From NCBI RefSeq assembly GCF_000226955.1, contig NZ_AGFU01000010.1, forward strand, positions 1-43,188: 43,188 bases of DNA, in the 5' to 3' direction. This document shows, in pieces, positions 8,295 to 16,536 of this stretch. This DNA comes from Sphingomonas elodea ATCC 31461. Its GTDB lineage: Bacteria; Pseudomonadota; Alphaproteobacteria; Sphingomonadales; Sphingomonadaceae. How positions within the stretch are numbered: the first letter of the stretch is position 1; each line of letters begins with the position of its first letter. The notes beneath the pieces were generated by a model. That model saw only the letters and a list, made by a program, of their open reading frames with translations. It was not told the origin of the DNA and ran no database searches. Both the position numbers and the translations under genes were made by a program.

Positions 8295-9823
8295 GGGACG
8301 ATCTTATCCGGCGCGTGGTGATCGTCGGCGGCGGTACCGCCGGCTGGATGGCCGCGGCCGCGCTTGGCAAATTGATCGGCCGGATGCCGGGGCTGTCGAT
8401 CGAGCTGGTCGAATCGGACGCCATCGGCACGGTCGGCGTCGGCGAGGCGACGATCCCGCACATCGTGCTGTTCAACCGGATGGTCGGCATCGACGAGGCC
8501 GCGTTCGTCCGCGAGACCAACGCGACCTACAAGCTGGGCATCGAGTTCGTCGACTGGCGGCGGATCGGCCATCGCTATGTTCATCCCTTCGGGGTGTACG
8601 GGATCGACATGCTGGGGGTGGAATTCCACCATTTCTGGCTGAAGGCCCGCGCGCTGGGCGACACCACCCCGCTCGACGCCTATTCGATCGGCATCATGGC
8701 GGGCCTGCGCGGGCGCTTCGCGCATCCGCGGCCGGACCAGCCCAACTCGCCGCTCGCCAAGCTGGGCTATGCCTTCCAGTTCGATGCCGGGCTCTACGCG
8801 GCCTTCCTGCGCCGCCTGGCAGAGGGGCTGGGCGTGCGCCGTACCGAAGGCCGTATCGTGGATGTGCAGCGCGACGGGGCCAGCGGCCATGTCACGGCCG
8901 TGCGGCTCGACTCCGGCGTAGAGATCGCGGGCGACCTGTTCATCGACTGCTCGGGTTTTCAGGGGCTGCTGATCGAAAAGACGATGGGCGCCAGCTTTCG
9001 CGACTGGACGCACTGGCTGCCCTGCGACCGCGCCGTCGCCGTGCCCTGCACGCTCGGCGGCGACCAGGTACCGCTCACCCGATCGACCGCGCGCGCCGCC
9101 GGCTGGCAGTGGCGCATTCCGCTGCAGCACCGCATCGGCAACGGCTATGTCTATGCGAGCGCCCATCTGTCCGACGACGAGGCCGCGGCGACGCTGCTCG
9201 CCAATCTCGACGGCGCCCCGCTCGCCGAGCCCCGCCAGCTCCGCTTCCGCGCCGGGCACCGCGATCAGGCCTGGATCGGCAATGTCGTGGCGCTCGGTCT
9301 GGCCGGCGGGTTCCTCGAGCCGCTCGAATCGACCAGCATCCACCTGATCCAGTCCGGTATCGCCCGGCTGATGGCGCTGTTCCCCACGCGCGGCTTTGAT
9401 GCGCTGGAGATCGACCGGTTCAACCGCGATACCGCACAGGACTATGTCGACATCCGCGACTTCCTGATCCTCCACTACAAGGCCACCGAGCGCGACGATT
9501 CCGCCTTCTGGCGCCGCTGCCGCGATCTGACACCGCCCGAGGGGCTCGCCGAGAAGCTGGCGATGTTCGCCGGTAATGGCCGGATCTTCCGCAGGCAGGA
9601 GGAATTGTTCGCCGAGCCAAGCTGGCTGGCGGTGATGAACGGCCAGGGGATCGTGCCGCGAGGCTATCATCCCGTCGCCGATCTGCTATCCGATGCCGAG
9701 ACGCTGGAGCGTCTCAAGCACATCGCCCAAGTGATTGACGAAACGGCCGACGCCATGCCCCTTCAGGACGACATCCTCCGCCAGATGGGCTGCACGCCGC
9801 CCCCGCTCCGGCAGGCGTCGTGA
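8291..9823 (+). CDS. Tryptophan-halogenase-family flavoprotein, fourth in tandem
   Basis: A 510-residue halogenase homologue with intact GGGTAGWM (13-20), GVGEATIP (49-56), lysine in NATYKLGIEF (K81), WQWRIPLQH, and EPLESTS with E346. I chose GTG 8291 because it overlaps the previous stop as GTGA, the pattern used through this operon, and the FAD fold starts at residue 9. A longer reading from 8135 would only add out-of-frame sequence from the previous gene. Residues around the active-site lysine differ between the paralogues (RGTFK, KGTFK, NATYK), which fits different acceptors, though this is inference. Confidence 0.92.
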   Translation: MRDDLIRRVVIVGGGTAGWMAAAALGKLIGRMPGLSIELVESDAIGTVGVGEATIPHIVLFNRMVGIDEAAFVRETNATYKLGIEFVDWRRIGHRYVHPFGVYGIDMLGVEFHHFWLKARALGDTTPLDAYSIGIMAGLRGRFAHPRPDQPNSPLAKLGYAFQFDAGLYAAFLRRLAEGLGVRRTEGRIVDVQRDGASGHVTAVRLDSGVEIAGDLFIDCSGFQGLLIEKTMGASFRDWTHWLPCDRAVAVPCTLGGDQVPLTRSTARAAGWQWRIPLQHRIGNGYVYASAHLSDDEAAATLLANLDGAPLAEPRQLRFRAGHRDQAWIGNVVALGLAGGFLEPLESTSIHLIQSGIARLMALFPTRGFDALEIDRFNRDTAQDYVDIRDFLILHYKATERDDSAFWRRCRDLTPPEGLAEKLAMFAGNGRIFRRQEELFAEPSWLAVMNGQGIVPRGYHPVADLLSDAETLERLKHIAQVIDETADAMPLQDDILRQMGCTPPPLRQAS

Positions 9824-10851
9824 TCGCCCTCCCCGCACCGCGCCCGGTGCGCGAACTGGGGCCGATGGATCGGGCGACCTTCGACACGGAAGTACGCGCC
9901 GCCGGCCAGCCGGTGGTGCTGCGCGACCTCGCCGCCGACTGGCCGGCAGTCCGCGCGAACCGCGATGGCGACGCGGCGATGGTCGCCTATCTGCAGCGCT
10001 TCCTCCACGATCGCCCGGTCAACGCGATCGTCGGCGATCCTTCGATTCAGGGCCGGTTCTTCTACAACGAAGACCTGACCGGCCTCAATTTCGTGCGCGG
10101 CACCTCGCCGCTCGCCCCCTTTCTCGACCGACTGCTGCGCGAGCGCGAGCAGCCGACCGGCTATGCCATGGCGATCCAGTCGATCCTCGCCCCCGAGTTG
10201 CTGCCGGGCTTTGTGGAAGAGAACGGCATCGATCTCGTCCCCCGCGAGGCGCTCCCGCGGCTATGGCTCGGCACGGCGCTCAGGGTGGCGGCGCATTACG
10301 ACCTGATGGAGAATATCGGGATCGTCGTCACCGGGCGGAGACGCTTCACGCTGTTTCCACCCGATCAGGTCGGCAATCTCTATATGGGTCCGCTGGACGT
10401 AACCCCGGCGGGCACGCCGATCAGTCTGGTCGATCTTGCCGCACCGGACCTCGAACGGTTCCCGCGCTTTGCCGAGGCGGCGGCGCACGCCCAGGTCGCC
10501 GAGCTGGCACCGGGAGACGCGATCTACATCCCGTTCCACTGGTGGCACGCGGTGGATTCGCTGGAGCCGATCAACCTGTTCGCCAATTACTGGTGGGCGC
10601 CGGCTCCGGCAGCGACGCTGAACCCGCAGGATGCCCTGCTCCATGCGATGTTCTCGCTGCGCCTGCTGCCCGAGGACCAGCGCGCCGCCTGGCGCACGAT
10701 GTTCGATCATCTGGTATTCCAGACCGGGGGCGACCCGGCCGCGCATCTGCCGGCAAGCGCCCGGGGCATGTTCGAAATGCCCTCAGCCGACCAGGTCCAG
10801 CAGATCCGAGAGACGCTGCGCGTCGCGCTGGAGCGGGGAACGGTGCGCTAG
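9820..10851 (+). CDS. Cupin_8/JmjC-like putative Fe(II) 2-oxoglutarate oxygenase
   Basis: A 343-residue cupin-like protein, last gene of the halogenase operon, overlapping the previous stop as GTGA. The double-stranded beta-helix core carries a complete 2-His-1-carboxylate set: H159 and D161 in AAHYDLMEN, and the distal H243 in IPFHWWHAV. Relatives (FIH/JmjC-like, PF13621) hydroxylate protein side chains or small molecules using Fe(II) and 2-oxoglutarate, and cupin-like genes commonly accompany receptor-linked halogenase homologues. Placement suggests it acts on the same substrate as the flavoproteins. Activity has not been shown and the substrate cannot be read from the sequence. Its stop is 18 bases from the convergent stop of the transporter at 10870. 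Confidence 0.85.
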   Translation: MIALPAPRPVRELGPMDRATFDTEVRAAGQPVVLRDLAADWPAVRANRDGDAAMVAYLQRFLHDRPVNAIVGDPSIQGRFFYNEDLTGLNFVRGTSPLAPFLDRLLREREQPTGYAMAIQSILAPELLPGFVEENGIDLVPREALPRLWLGTALRVAAHYDLMENIGIVVTGRRRFTLFPPDQVGNLYMGPLDVTPAGTPISLVDLAAPDLERFPRFAEAAAHAQVAELAPGDAIYIPFHWWHAVDSLEPINLFANYWWAPAPAATLNPQDALLHAMFSLRLLPEDQRAAWRTMFDHLVFQTGGDPAAHLPASARGMFEMPSADQVQQIRETLRVALERGTVR

Positions 10852-10869
10852 ACGCGGTGCAGCAGCCCC

Positions 10870-12366
10870 TCAGTCCCGCGACAGCGCCGCGACGCGCAGC
10901 ATGGCAAGCGCCGCCAGAAGCAGTGTCGCCGCCGCGAAGGCCATCGTCCAGATCGGCTCGCCGGGGAAGAAGCGCTTCATGATCGACCCCATCACCGTCG
11001 CCACCAGCAGCTGCGGCACCACAACAAAGACGTTGAACAGGCCCATATAGATGCCCAGCTTCGCCTGTGGCAGGCTGGAGGCGAGGATCGCATAGGGCAT
11101 GGCGAGGATCGAGGCCCAGGCGATGCCGATGCCGATCTCGCTGGCGATCAGCCAGGCCGGATCGCGCACCAGGAAGAAGCTGGCATAGCCGGCCGCGCCG
11201 CATACCAGCCCGACGATATGCGTCCGCGCCTTGCCGAAGCGCGCCGAGAGGAACGGCAGCAACGTCACCGCCGCCACCGCCGCCACGCCGTTATAGGTGG
11301 CGAACAGCACATCGACCCAGTTGGCGCCTTCCTGGTAGCCGGCGCTCTTGGGGTCGGGCGCGCCGTAGAACACCCCCGCGACGATCGGGGTAGTGTTGAT
11401 CCACATGATGAACAGCGCCGACCAGCTGAAGAACTGCGCCACCGCCAGTCGCTGCATGAGCTGGGGCATGCCGGCAAAGTCGCCGACGATATGGCCCAGC
11501 ATGCTGGATTTGCCGGCTTTGGCGCGCAGGATCGCGACGATCTGGGCGAGCCCATAGGCGATCAGCAGGCCGCCGAGCAGATAGACCTCCTTCTCCAGCG
11601 CAAACCGCGCCACGCCCAGCACGACCAGCGCGCCGGCCACGATCCACGGCAATCCCGCCATCGGGCGCCGCCCGGCGAGAAGCCGCACCGCCGCGCCATC
11701 GTCCGCCACCACCGGCCCATCGAACGTCGCCATCTCCGCCGGGCTGTATTCGCGCGTGGTCAGCACGGTCCACAAGACCGAGCAGAACAAGGCCGCGCCG
11801 CCGAACCAGAAGGCATATTTCACCGTGTCCGGCACGCCGTGCGCCACCGCCGCGTTGGAAACGCCGAGATGTTCCAGCGCCCAGGGGAAGATCGACCCCA
11901 GCACCGCGCCCACGCCGATGAACGCGGTCTGCACCGCATAGCCGGCACTGTGCTGGTCCTTGCGCAGCATGTCGCCGACGAACGCGCGGAACGGCTCCAT
12001 GGAGATGTTGAGCGAGGCATCCAGCACCCAGAGCAGCCCTGCGGCGAACCATAGCGCCGGGCTTTCCGGCATCAGCAGCAGTGCGAGCGCGGCGAGGATC
12101 GCGCCGCCCAGGAAATAAGGTCGCCGCCGCCCCATCCGGCCCAGCCAGGTCCTGTCGCTGAGGTGCCCGATGATCGGCTGCACCAGCAGCCCGGTGAGCG
12201 GCGCCGCCACCCACAAGGCGGGCAGATCGTCCAGCCGCGTGCCGAGCGACTGGAAGATCCGGCTCATGTTGGCGTTCTGCAGCGCGAAGCCGATCTGGAT
12301 GCCGAAAAAGCCGAAGCTGATGTTCCACAGGCCGGCGAAGGACTGGCGCGGTTTCTCCACGCTCAC
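10870..12366 (-). CDS. MFS sugar importer of the GPH/SLC45 (maltose/sucrose) type
   Basis: Inner-membrane proton-linked disaccharide importer, 498 residues, about 12 hydrophobic segments. The MFS motif-A region reads GHLSDRTWLGRMGRRRP near residue 75, as in sucrose/maltose symporters (SLC45-like, including MalY of Caulobacter). I chose GTG 12366 because it overlaps the LacI stop as GTGA, so the regulator and transporter are coupled; a GTG three codons earlier (12375) is the alternative. With the divergent receptor, amylase and glucosidase it would carry maltose or maltodextrins from periplasm to cytosol. Family is well supported; substrate is inferred from neighbours. Confidence 0.88.
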   Translation of the reverse strand: MSVEKPRQSFAGLWNISFGFFGIQIGFALQNANMSRIFQSLGTRLDDLPALWVAAPLTGLLVQPIIGHLSDRTWLGRMGRRRPYFLGGAILAALALLLMPESPALWFAAGLLWVLDASLNISMEPFRAFVGDMLRKDQHSAGYAVQTAFIGVGAVLGSIFPWALEHLGVSNAAVAHGVPDTVKYAFWFGGAALFCSVLWTVLTTREYSPAEMATFDGPVVADDGAAVRLLAGRRPMAGLPWIVAGALVVLGVARFALEKEVYLLGGLLIAYGLAQIVAILRAKAGKSSMLGHIVGDFAGMPQLMQRLAVAQFFSWSALFIMWINTTPIVAGVFYGAPDPKSAGYQEGANWVDVLFATYNGVAAVAAVTLLPFLSARFGKARTHIVGLVCGAAGYASFFLVRDPAWLIASEIGIGIAWASILAMPYAILASSLPQAKLGIYMGLFNVFVVVPQLLVATVMGSIMKRFFPGEPIWTMAFAAATLLLAALAMLRVAALSRD

Positions 12367-13391
12367 GCCCCGCACGACCTGCGGACGACAAGCCTGGTCG
12401 GCAGCAGTGCAGGCCCCACCGGCTTTTCGCGGATGCGCCCGATCAGCGTCTCCACGAGCGTCCGCCCGGCGAGCCGCGCGTCCTGCATCACCGTCGTCAG
12501 CGGGGGGCTGGCGGAACTGGCCGCCGGGATATCGTCGAAACCGATCACCGAAACATCCTCTGGAATGCGCCTGCCCGCGGCCTGGAGCGTCCGCATCGCG
12601 CCGATCGCGATCAGGTCGCTCGCCGCGAGGATCGCGTCGAAGTCCGCGCCGCTGTCGAGCAGCGCCTGGGCTGCGGCCGCCCCGGATTCCTCCGTGGTGA
12701 TCGCGTCGATCTGGAGCGCGGGATCCTCGACGATCCCCCCCCCGGCCAGCGCCTGGGCGTGGCCGCGATAGCGCTCGTGAAACTCGGGATAGTGGCTGGA
12801 GGCCGTACCCAAAAATGCAATGCGCCGGCGGCCGAGGCCGAGCAGGTGCCGCGTCGCCTCGGCGCCGCCACCGCGATTGTCGCAGCCGATGGTGAGCCCG
12901 GCGCCTTCCGACAGCACCGACCCCCAGCGCACGAAATGCGTGCCCGCATCCTGCAGGGCCTTCAGCCGGGCCCGATAGAGCTCGAAATCGCCATAGCCGA
13001 GCAGGATCAGGCCATCCGCCTTGCGCGCGTCCTCGTAATCGGTGTGCCAGTCGCTGGATAGCTGCTGGAAGCTGATCAGCAGGTCATGATCATGCTCCGC
13101 GCAGGTACGGATAATCGATCCCAGCATCGAGTGAAAGAAGGGATTGATCAGCGAATCGTCGGAGGTCGGGTCCTCGAAGAACAGCAGCGCCAATGTCTGC
13201 GAGTGCCGCGTACGGAGATTGGATGCAGCCTTGTCGACGCGGTAGTTCAACTGCTTCGCGATCGACTCGATTCGGAGCCTCGTCGCCGGATTGACGCCGG
13301 CCTCGCCACGCAGGGCGCGCGACACGGTCGGCTGCGAAACGCCGGCCAGCTGTGCGATATCGAATGACGTAGGCTTGCGTTGCATGCCCAT
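12363..13391 (-). CDS. LacI-family transcriptional regulator of the maltodextrin locus
   Basis: A 342-residue LacI/GalR regulator. The N-terminal helix-turn-helix (about residues 8-27, with DIAQLAGVSQPTVSRALRG) is followed by the hinge and a periplasmic-binding-protein-like effector domain ending with the family pattern SVIGFDD. ATG 13391 has GGAGG seven bases upstream; another ATG at 13385 is possible. It is co-oriented and overlapping with the sugar importer and divergent from the receptor at 13655, the usual position for a local repressor. By analogy with Caulobacter MalI it would release DNA on maltose or a derivative; the effector is inference. Confidence 0.9.
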   Translation of the reverse strand: MGMQRKPTSFDIAQLAGVSQPTVSRALRGEAGVNPATRLRIESIAKQLNYRVDKAASNLRTRHSQTLALLFFEDPTSDDSLINPFFHSMLGSIIRTCAEHDHDLLISFQQLSSDWHTDYEDARKADGLILLGYGDFELYRARLKALQDAGTHFVRWGSVLSEGAGLTIGCDNRGGGAEATRHLLGLGRRRIAFLGTASSHYPEFHERYRGHAQALAGGGIVEDPALQIDAITTEESGAAAAQALLDSGADFDAILAASDLIAIGAMRTLQAAGRRIPEDVSVIGFDDIPAASSASPPLTTVMQDARLAGRTLVETLIGRIREKPVGPALLPTRLVVRRSCGA

Positions 13392-13654
13392 CCCGCTTCC
13401 TCCCGCGTACGGCCGTCCTCGCCGCATCGCATATTATGCATGGGCGCTGGGCAGGCCTCGCGTCAATCGCGGGGATGGTGCCAAAACGCCATAGTCGCCA
13501 CGTATCGGGCCTGAATACGTATGTGAGCGGCTGGCCTCCATACCCCCTTTTGCAAGATTGAATGCGGCACGGCGCAGATCCAGCGCATCCCGCATGGGGC
13601 GGGCATCATCCGGCCACCCAAGAGCCGGCAGAATAGACAAGATTGGGGAGAGAC
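13392..13654. promoter_or_regulatory. Divergent control region, lacI / receptor operon
   Basis: This 263-bp gap separates the regulator from the divergent receptor. It contains ATACGTAT at 13515-13522, within a larger CGTAT (13501-13505)/ATACG pairing, and a GCATA-T-TATGC palindrome at 13429-13439 whose minus-strand reading CATAAT could be a -10 box for the regulator. The CG-centred ATACGTAT is the better candidate operator, since LacI-family sites usually have a central CG. The receptor has GGGGAG just upstream of its ATG. The ACCGGT operator of the pectin region is absent. Confidence 0.4.
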
Positions 13655-16471
13655 ATGGTACTCAGCACGTTCCGCGGCCGTCGCGCCGCCCGCATTGCCC
13701 TCGGCGCCAGCGCCGCCGCGATCGCTTTGAGCTTCAGCGCCGCCGCCTTCGCACAGGACGCCGCCGCGCCCGCCACCACCGCGCAGGACGATAGCCAGGG
13801 CGAGACGATCACCGTCACCGGCTTCCGCGCCGCGCTCGCCTCCTCGGCGAACATCAAGCGCAACAACACGATGATCGTGGACTCGGTCTCGTCCGAAGAC
13901 ATCGGCAAGCTGCCCGACGTATCGATCGCGGACTCGCTGGCCCGCATCCCCGGTGTCACCGCCCAGCGCCTCGAAGGCCGCGACCAGCGCCTGTCGATCC
14001 GCGGTCTCGGCCCGGACTTCTCGACGACGCTGCTGAACGGCCGCGAACAGGTGACCGTGGGCGACAACCGCGGCGTCGAGTACGATCAGTATCCGTCGGA
14101 ATTCTTCAAGAACGTCAACGTCTACAAGTCGGCCGACGCCTCGCTGATCGCCGCCGGCATCGCCGGCACGGTCGATCTGCGCATGCTGCGCCCGCTCGAT
14201 CAGAAGCGCACCTTCGTCGTCGCCGCGCGCGGCCAGATGAACGAGGAAAAGAAGCTCAACCCGGACGCCACCCGCTACGGCTATCGCGCCTCGGCGACCT
14301 ATGTCGACAAGTTCATGAACGACACGCTGGGCATCGCTATCGGCGTCTCCGCCCAGAACACGCCGACCCAGATCGAGCGCTACGCCGCCTGGGGCTTCCC
14401 CAACGAGTCCGCGGCCGGCGGCAACCTCTTCCTCGGCGGCGCCAAGCCCTATGTGCAGTCGAACCTGCTCAAGCGCTATGGTGGCGTCGCCACCGTCGAA
14501 TGGCAGCCGAGCGAGAATTTCCACTCGACCTTCGACGGCCTGTATTCGCACTTCGAGGAAACCCAGCGCCTGCGCGGCATCGAATTTCCGGTCGCGCCGC
14601 AATGGGGTTCGGGCGCCGTCATCCAGCCGGGCTACACCGTGCAGAACGGCCTGGTGACCAGCGCGACGCTCAGCAATATCGTTGCCGTCCAGCGCAACGA
14701 CTACAACAAGCGCAAGGCCGAGAACATCTCGCTGGGCTGGAACAATGATTTCAAGCTGAGCGACAGCATCCACTTCGTCGTCGACGCCAGCTGGAGCCAC
14801 GCGACCCGCACCGACTTCCTGCTCGAGACCTATTCGGGCACCGGCTATAATTCGTCGGGCGCGAAGGACACGATCAGGATCAATCAGAACGCGAACGGCA
14901 CCTACAGCATCGTGCCGACGCTCGACTACAGCAACACCAGCATCATCCGGCTGACCGACCCGCGCGGCTGGGGCTACAACGGTACCCAGGCCGTGGTGCA
15001 GGCCGGCTTCCTCAACCGCCCGGACTTCGAGGACGACCTCAAGTCGCTGCGCGCCAGCTTCAACGGCGAGTTCAGCGGCAGCATCGTCAAGAGCTGGGAA
15101 GTGGGCGGCAACTTCAGCCGTCGCGAGAAGAAGAGCCGCTACACCTCCTACTTCCTCTGCCCGCCGGGCGGCGGCACCAACTGCACCGTCGCCAGCGGCA
15201 CGCCGACCAGCTTCGCCGTGCCGGCGGATGCGGTACTGAGCGAGCAGGTGGCACTCGCCTATCTGGGCGTACCGAAGATGCTCACCTATGATCCGCTCAA
15301 GGTCTACAACCAGCTCCGCTCGGTGTTCGACAACCGTCCGGACTCGCTGGTGCGCGACAACACCGTCACCGAAAAGGTCTATACCGGCTACGCCAAGGTC
15401 AACATCGACGGCATGGTCGGCGGCAAGGCGCTGAAGGGCACGATCGGCGTGCAGGTCGTCCATACCGATCAGGGCTCGGCGGGCGCGATCGCCGCGCTGC
15501 AGAACGGCGTCGTCACCACCGCGCCGGTCAAGGACAGCACCCAGTACACCAACGTCCTGCCTTCGGCGACGTTCAGCCTCGAGCTGATGGACGCCTTCTA
15601 CGTCAAGATGGGCGCCGCCCAGACGATGGTGCGCCCGCGCCTCGACCAGGAGCGCATTACCCAGGCGGTGGGCATCGACCTTTCGAAGGTCGGCCTCGGC
15701 AATCTGCCGCAGAACAGCCCGTTCAGCTCGAACGGCGGCAACTTCCGCCTGCGTCCGTACAAGTCGACCAACATCGACATCTCGGTGGAAAAATATCTGC
15801 GCGGCGGCGGCTATCTTGCGCTGACCGGCTTCTACAAGCACCTCACCGACTTCGTCGATCCGAACAACAGCACGCTGTATGACTTCTCGGCGCTGCTTTC
15901 GGCCCTGCCCCCGGCTGCCGCGGCGATCGTACGCGCGCAGAATGCCCAGTTCGGTCTGGTGTCGACGCCCGCAAATACCGGCCGCGGCGACATCCTCGGC
16001 GTGGAAGCGACCGCTTCGGTGCCGTTCAGCACCTTCAGCAGCGCGCTCGACGGGTTTGGCGTGTTCGCCAGCGGCACCTATGTGGACAGCCGCGTCATCT
16101 ATGGCAGCAACCCGACCCAGGCAGTGACCATCCCCGGCCAGTCCAAGTGGATCGCCACCGGCACCGCCTATTTCGAGAAGAACGGCTTCCAGGCGCGTGC
16201 CACCTATCGCTGGCGCGACAGCTTCCTGGCGGAACTGGCCGGTCTTTCGGCCAATCCGGAGTTCCGCACCGGCAGGTCGGAAGGCGTTCTCGATGCCCAG
16301 ATCGGCTATGAGTTCCAGGCCGGCCCGCTCAAGGGTCTGTCGATCCTGGCCCAGGCCAAGAATCTGACCGACCAGCCCTTCGTCACCACCGAGGCGACCG
16401 ATCCGCGACTGGTGCGCGAATATCAGCGCTACGGCCGGGATTATTATCTCGGTATCACGTACAAGTTCTGA
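13655..16471 (+). CDS. TonB-dependent receptor, probable maltodextrin importer
   Basis: Outer-membrane receptor of 938 residues. Signal peptide about 1-33 (ending AFA-Q), TonB-box-like TITVTG at 51-56, plug with VDSVSSEDIGKLPDVSIADS and an SIRGLGPDF segment, and a C-terminus ending YKF. The ATG at 13655 follows GGGGAGAGAC; the in-frame TTG at 13643 lacks such a site. It lies between a divergent LacI/importer pair and two GH13 enzymes, the arrangement expected of a maltodextrin receptor such as MalA of Caulobacter crescentus. The family is secure and the ligand is inferred from context. Confidence 0.93.
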   Translation: MVLSTFRGRRAARIALGASAAAIALSFSAAAFAQDAAAPATTAQDDSQGETITVTGFRAALASSANIKRNNTMIVDSVSSEDIGKLPDVSIADSLARIPGVTAQRLEGRDQRLSIRGLGPDFSTTLLNGREQVTVGDNRGVEYDQYPSEFFKNVNVYKSADASLIAAGIAGTVDLRMLRPLDQKRTFVVAARGQMNEEKKLNPDATRYGYRASATYVDKFMNDTLGIAIGVSAQNTPTQIERYAAWGFPNESAAGGNLFLGGAKPYVQSNLLKRYGGVATVEWQPSENFHSTFDGLYSHFEETQRLRGIEFPVAPQWGSGAVIQPGYTVQNGLVTSATLSNIVAVQRNDYNKRKAENISLGWNNDFKLSDSIHFVVDASWSHATRTDFLLETYSGTGYNSSGAKDTIRINQNANGTYSIVPTLDYSNTSIIRLTDPRGWGYNGTQAVVQAGFLNRPDFEDDLKSLRASFNGEFSGSIVKSWEVGGNFSRREKKSRYTSYFLCPPGGGTNCTVASGTPTSFAVPADAVLSEQVALAYLGVPKMLTYDPLKVYNQLRSVFDNRPDSLVRDNTVTEKVYTGYAKVNIDGMVGGKALKGTIGVQVVHTDQGSAGAIAALQNGVVTTAPVKDSTQYTNVLPSATFSLELMDAFYVKMGAAQTMVRPRLDQERITQAVGIDLSKVGLGNLPQNSPFSSNGGNFRLRPYKSTNIDISVEKYLRGGGYLALTGFYKHLTDFVDPNNSTLYDFSALLSALPPAAAAIVRAQNAQFGLVSTPANTGRGDILGVEATASVPFSTFSSALDGFGVFASGTYVDSRVIYGSNPTQAVTIPGQSKWIATGTAYFEKNGFQARATYRWRDSFLAELAGLSANPEFRTGRSEGVLDAQIGYEFQAGPLKGLSILAQAKNLTDQPFVTTEATDPRLVREYQRYGRDYYLGITYKF

Positions 16472-16536
16472 TCTTCGGGCGGCCCGGTCTCCGTATGGGG
16501 ACTGGGCCGTACCGCCGACGCCGGAGGGGGCGAGCC

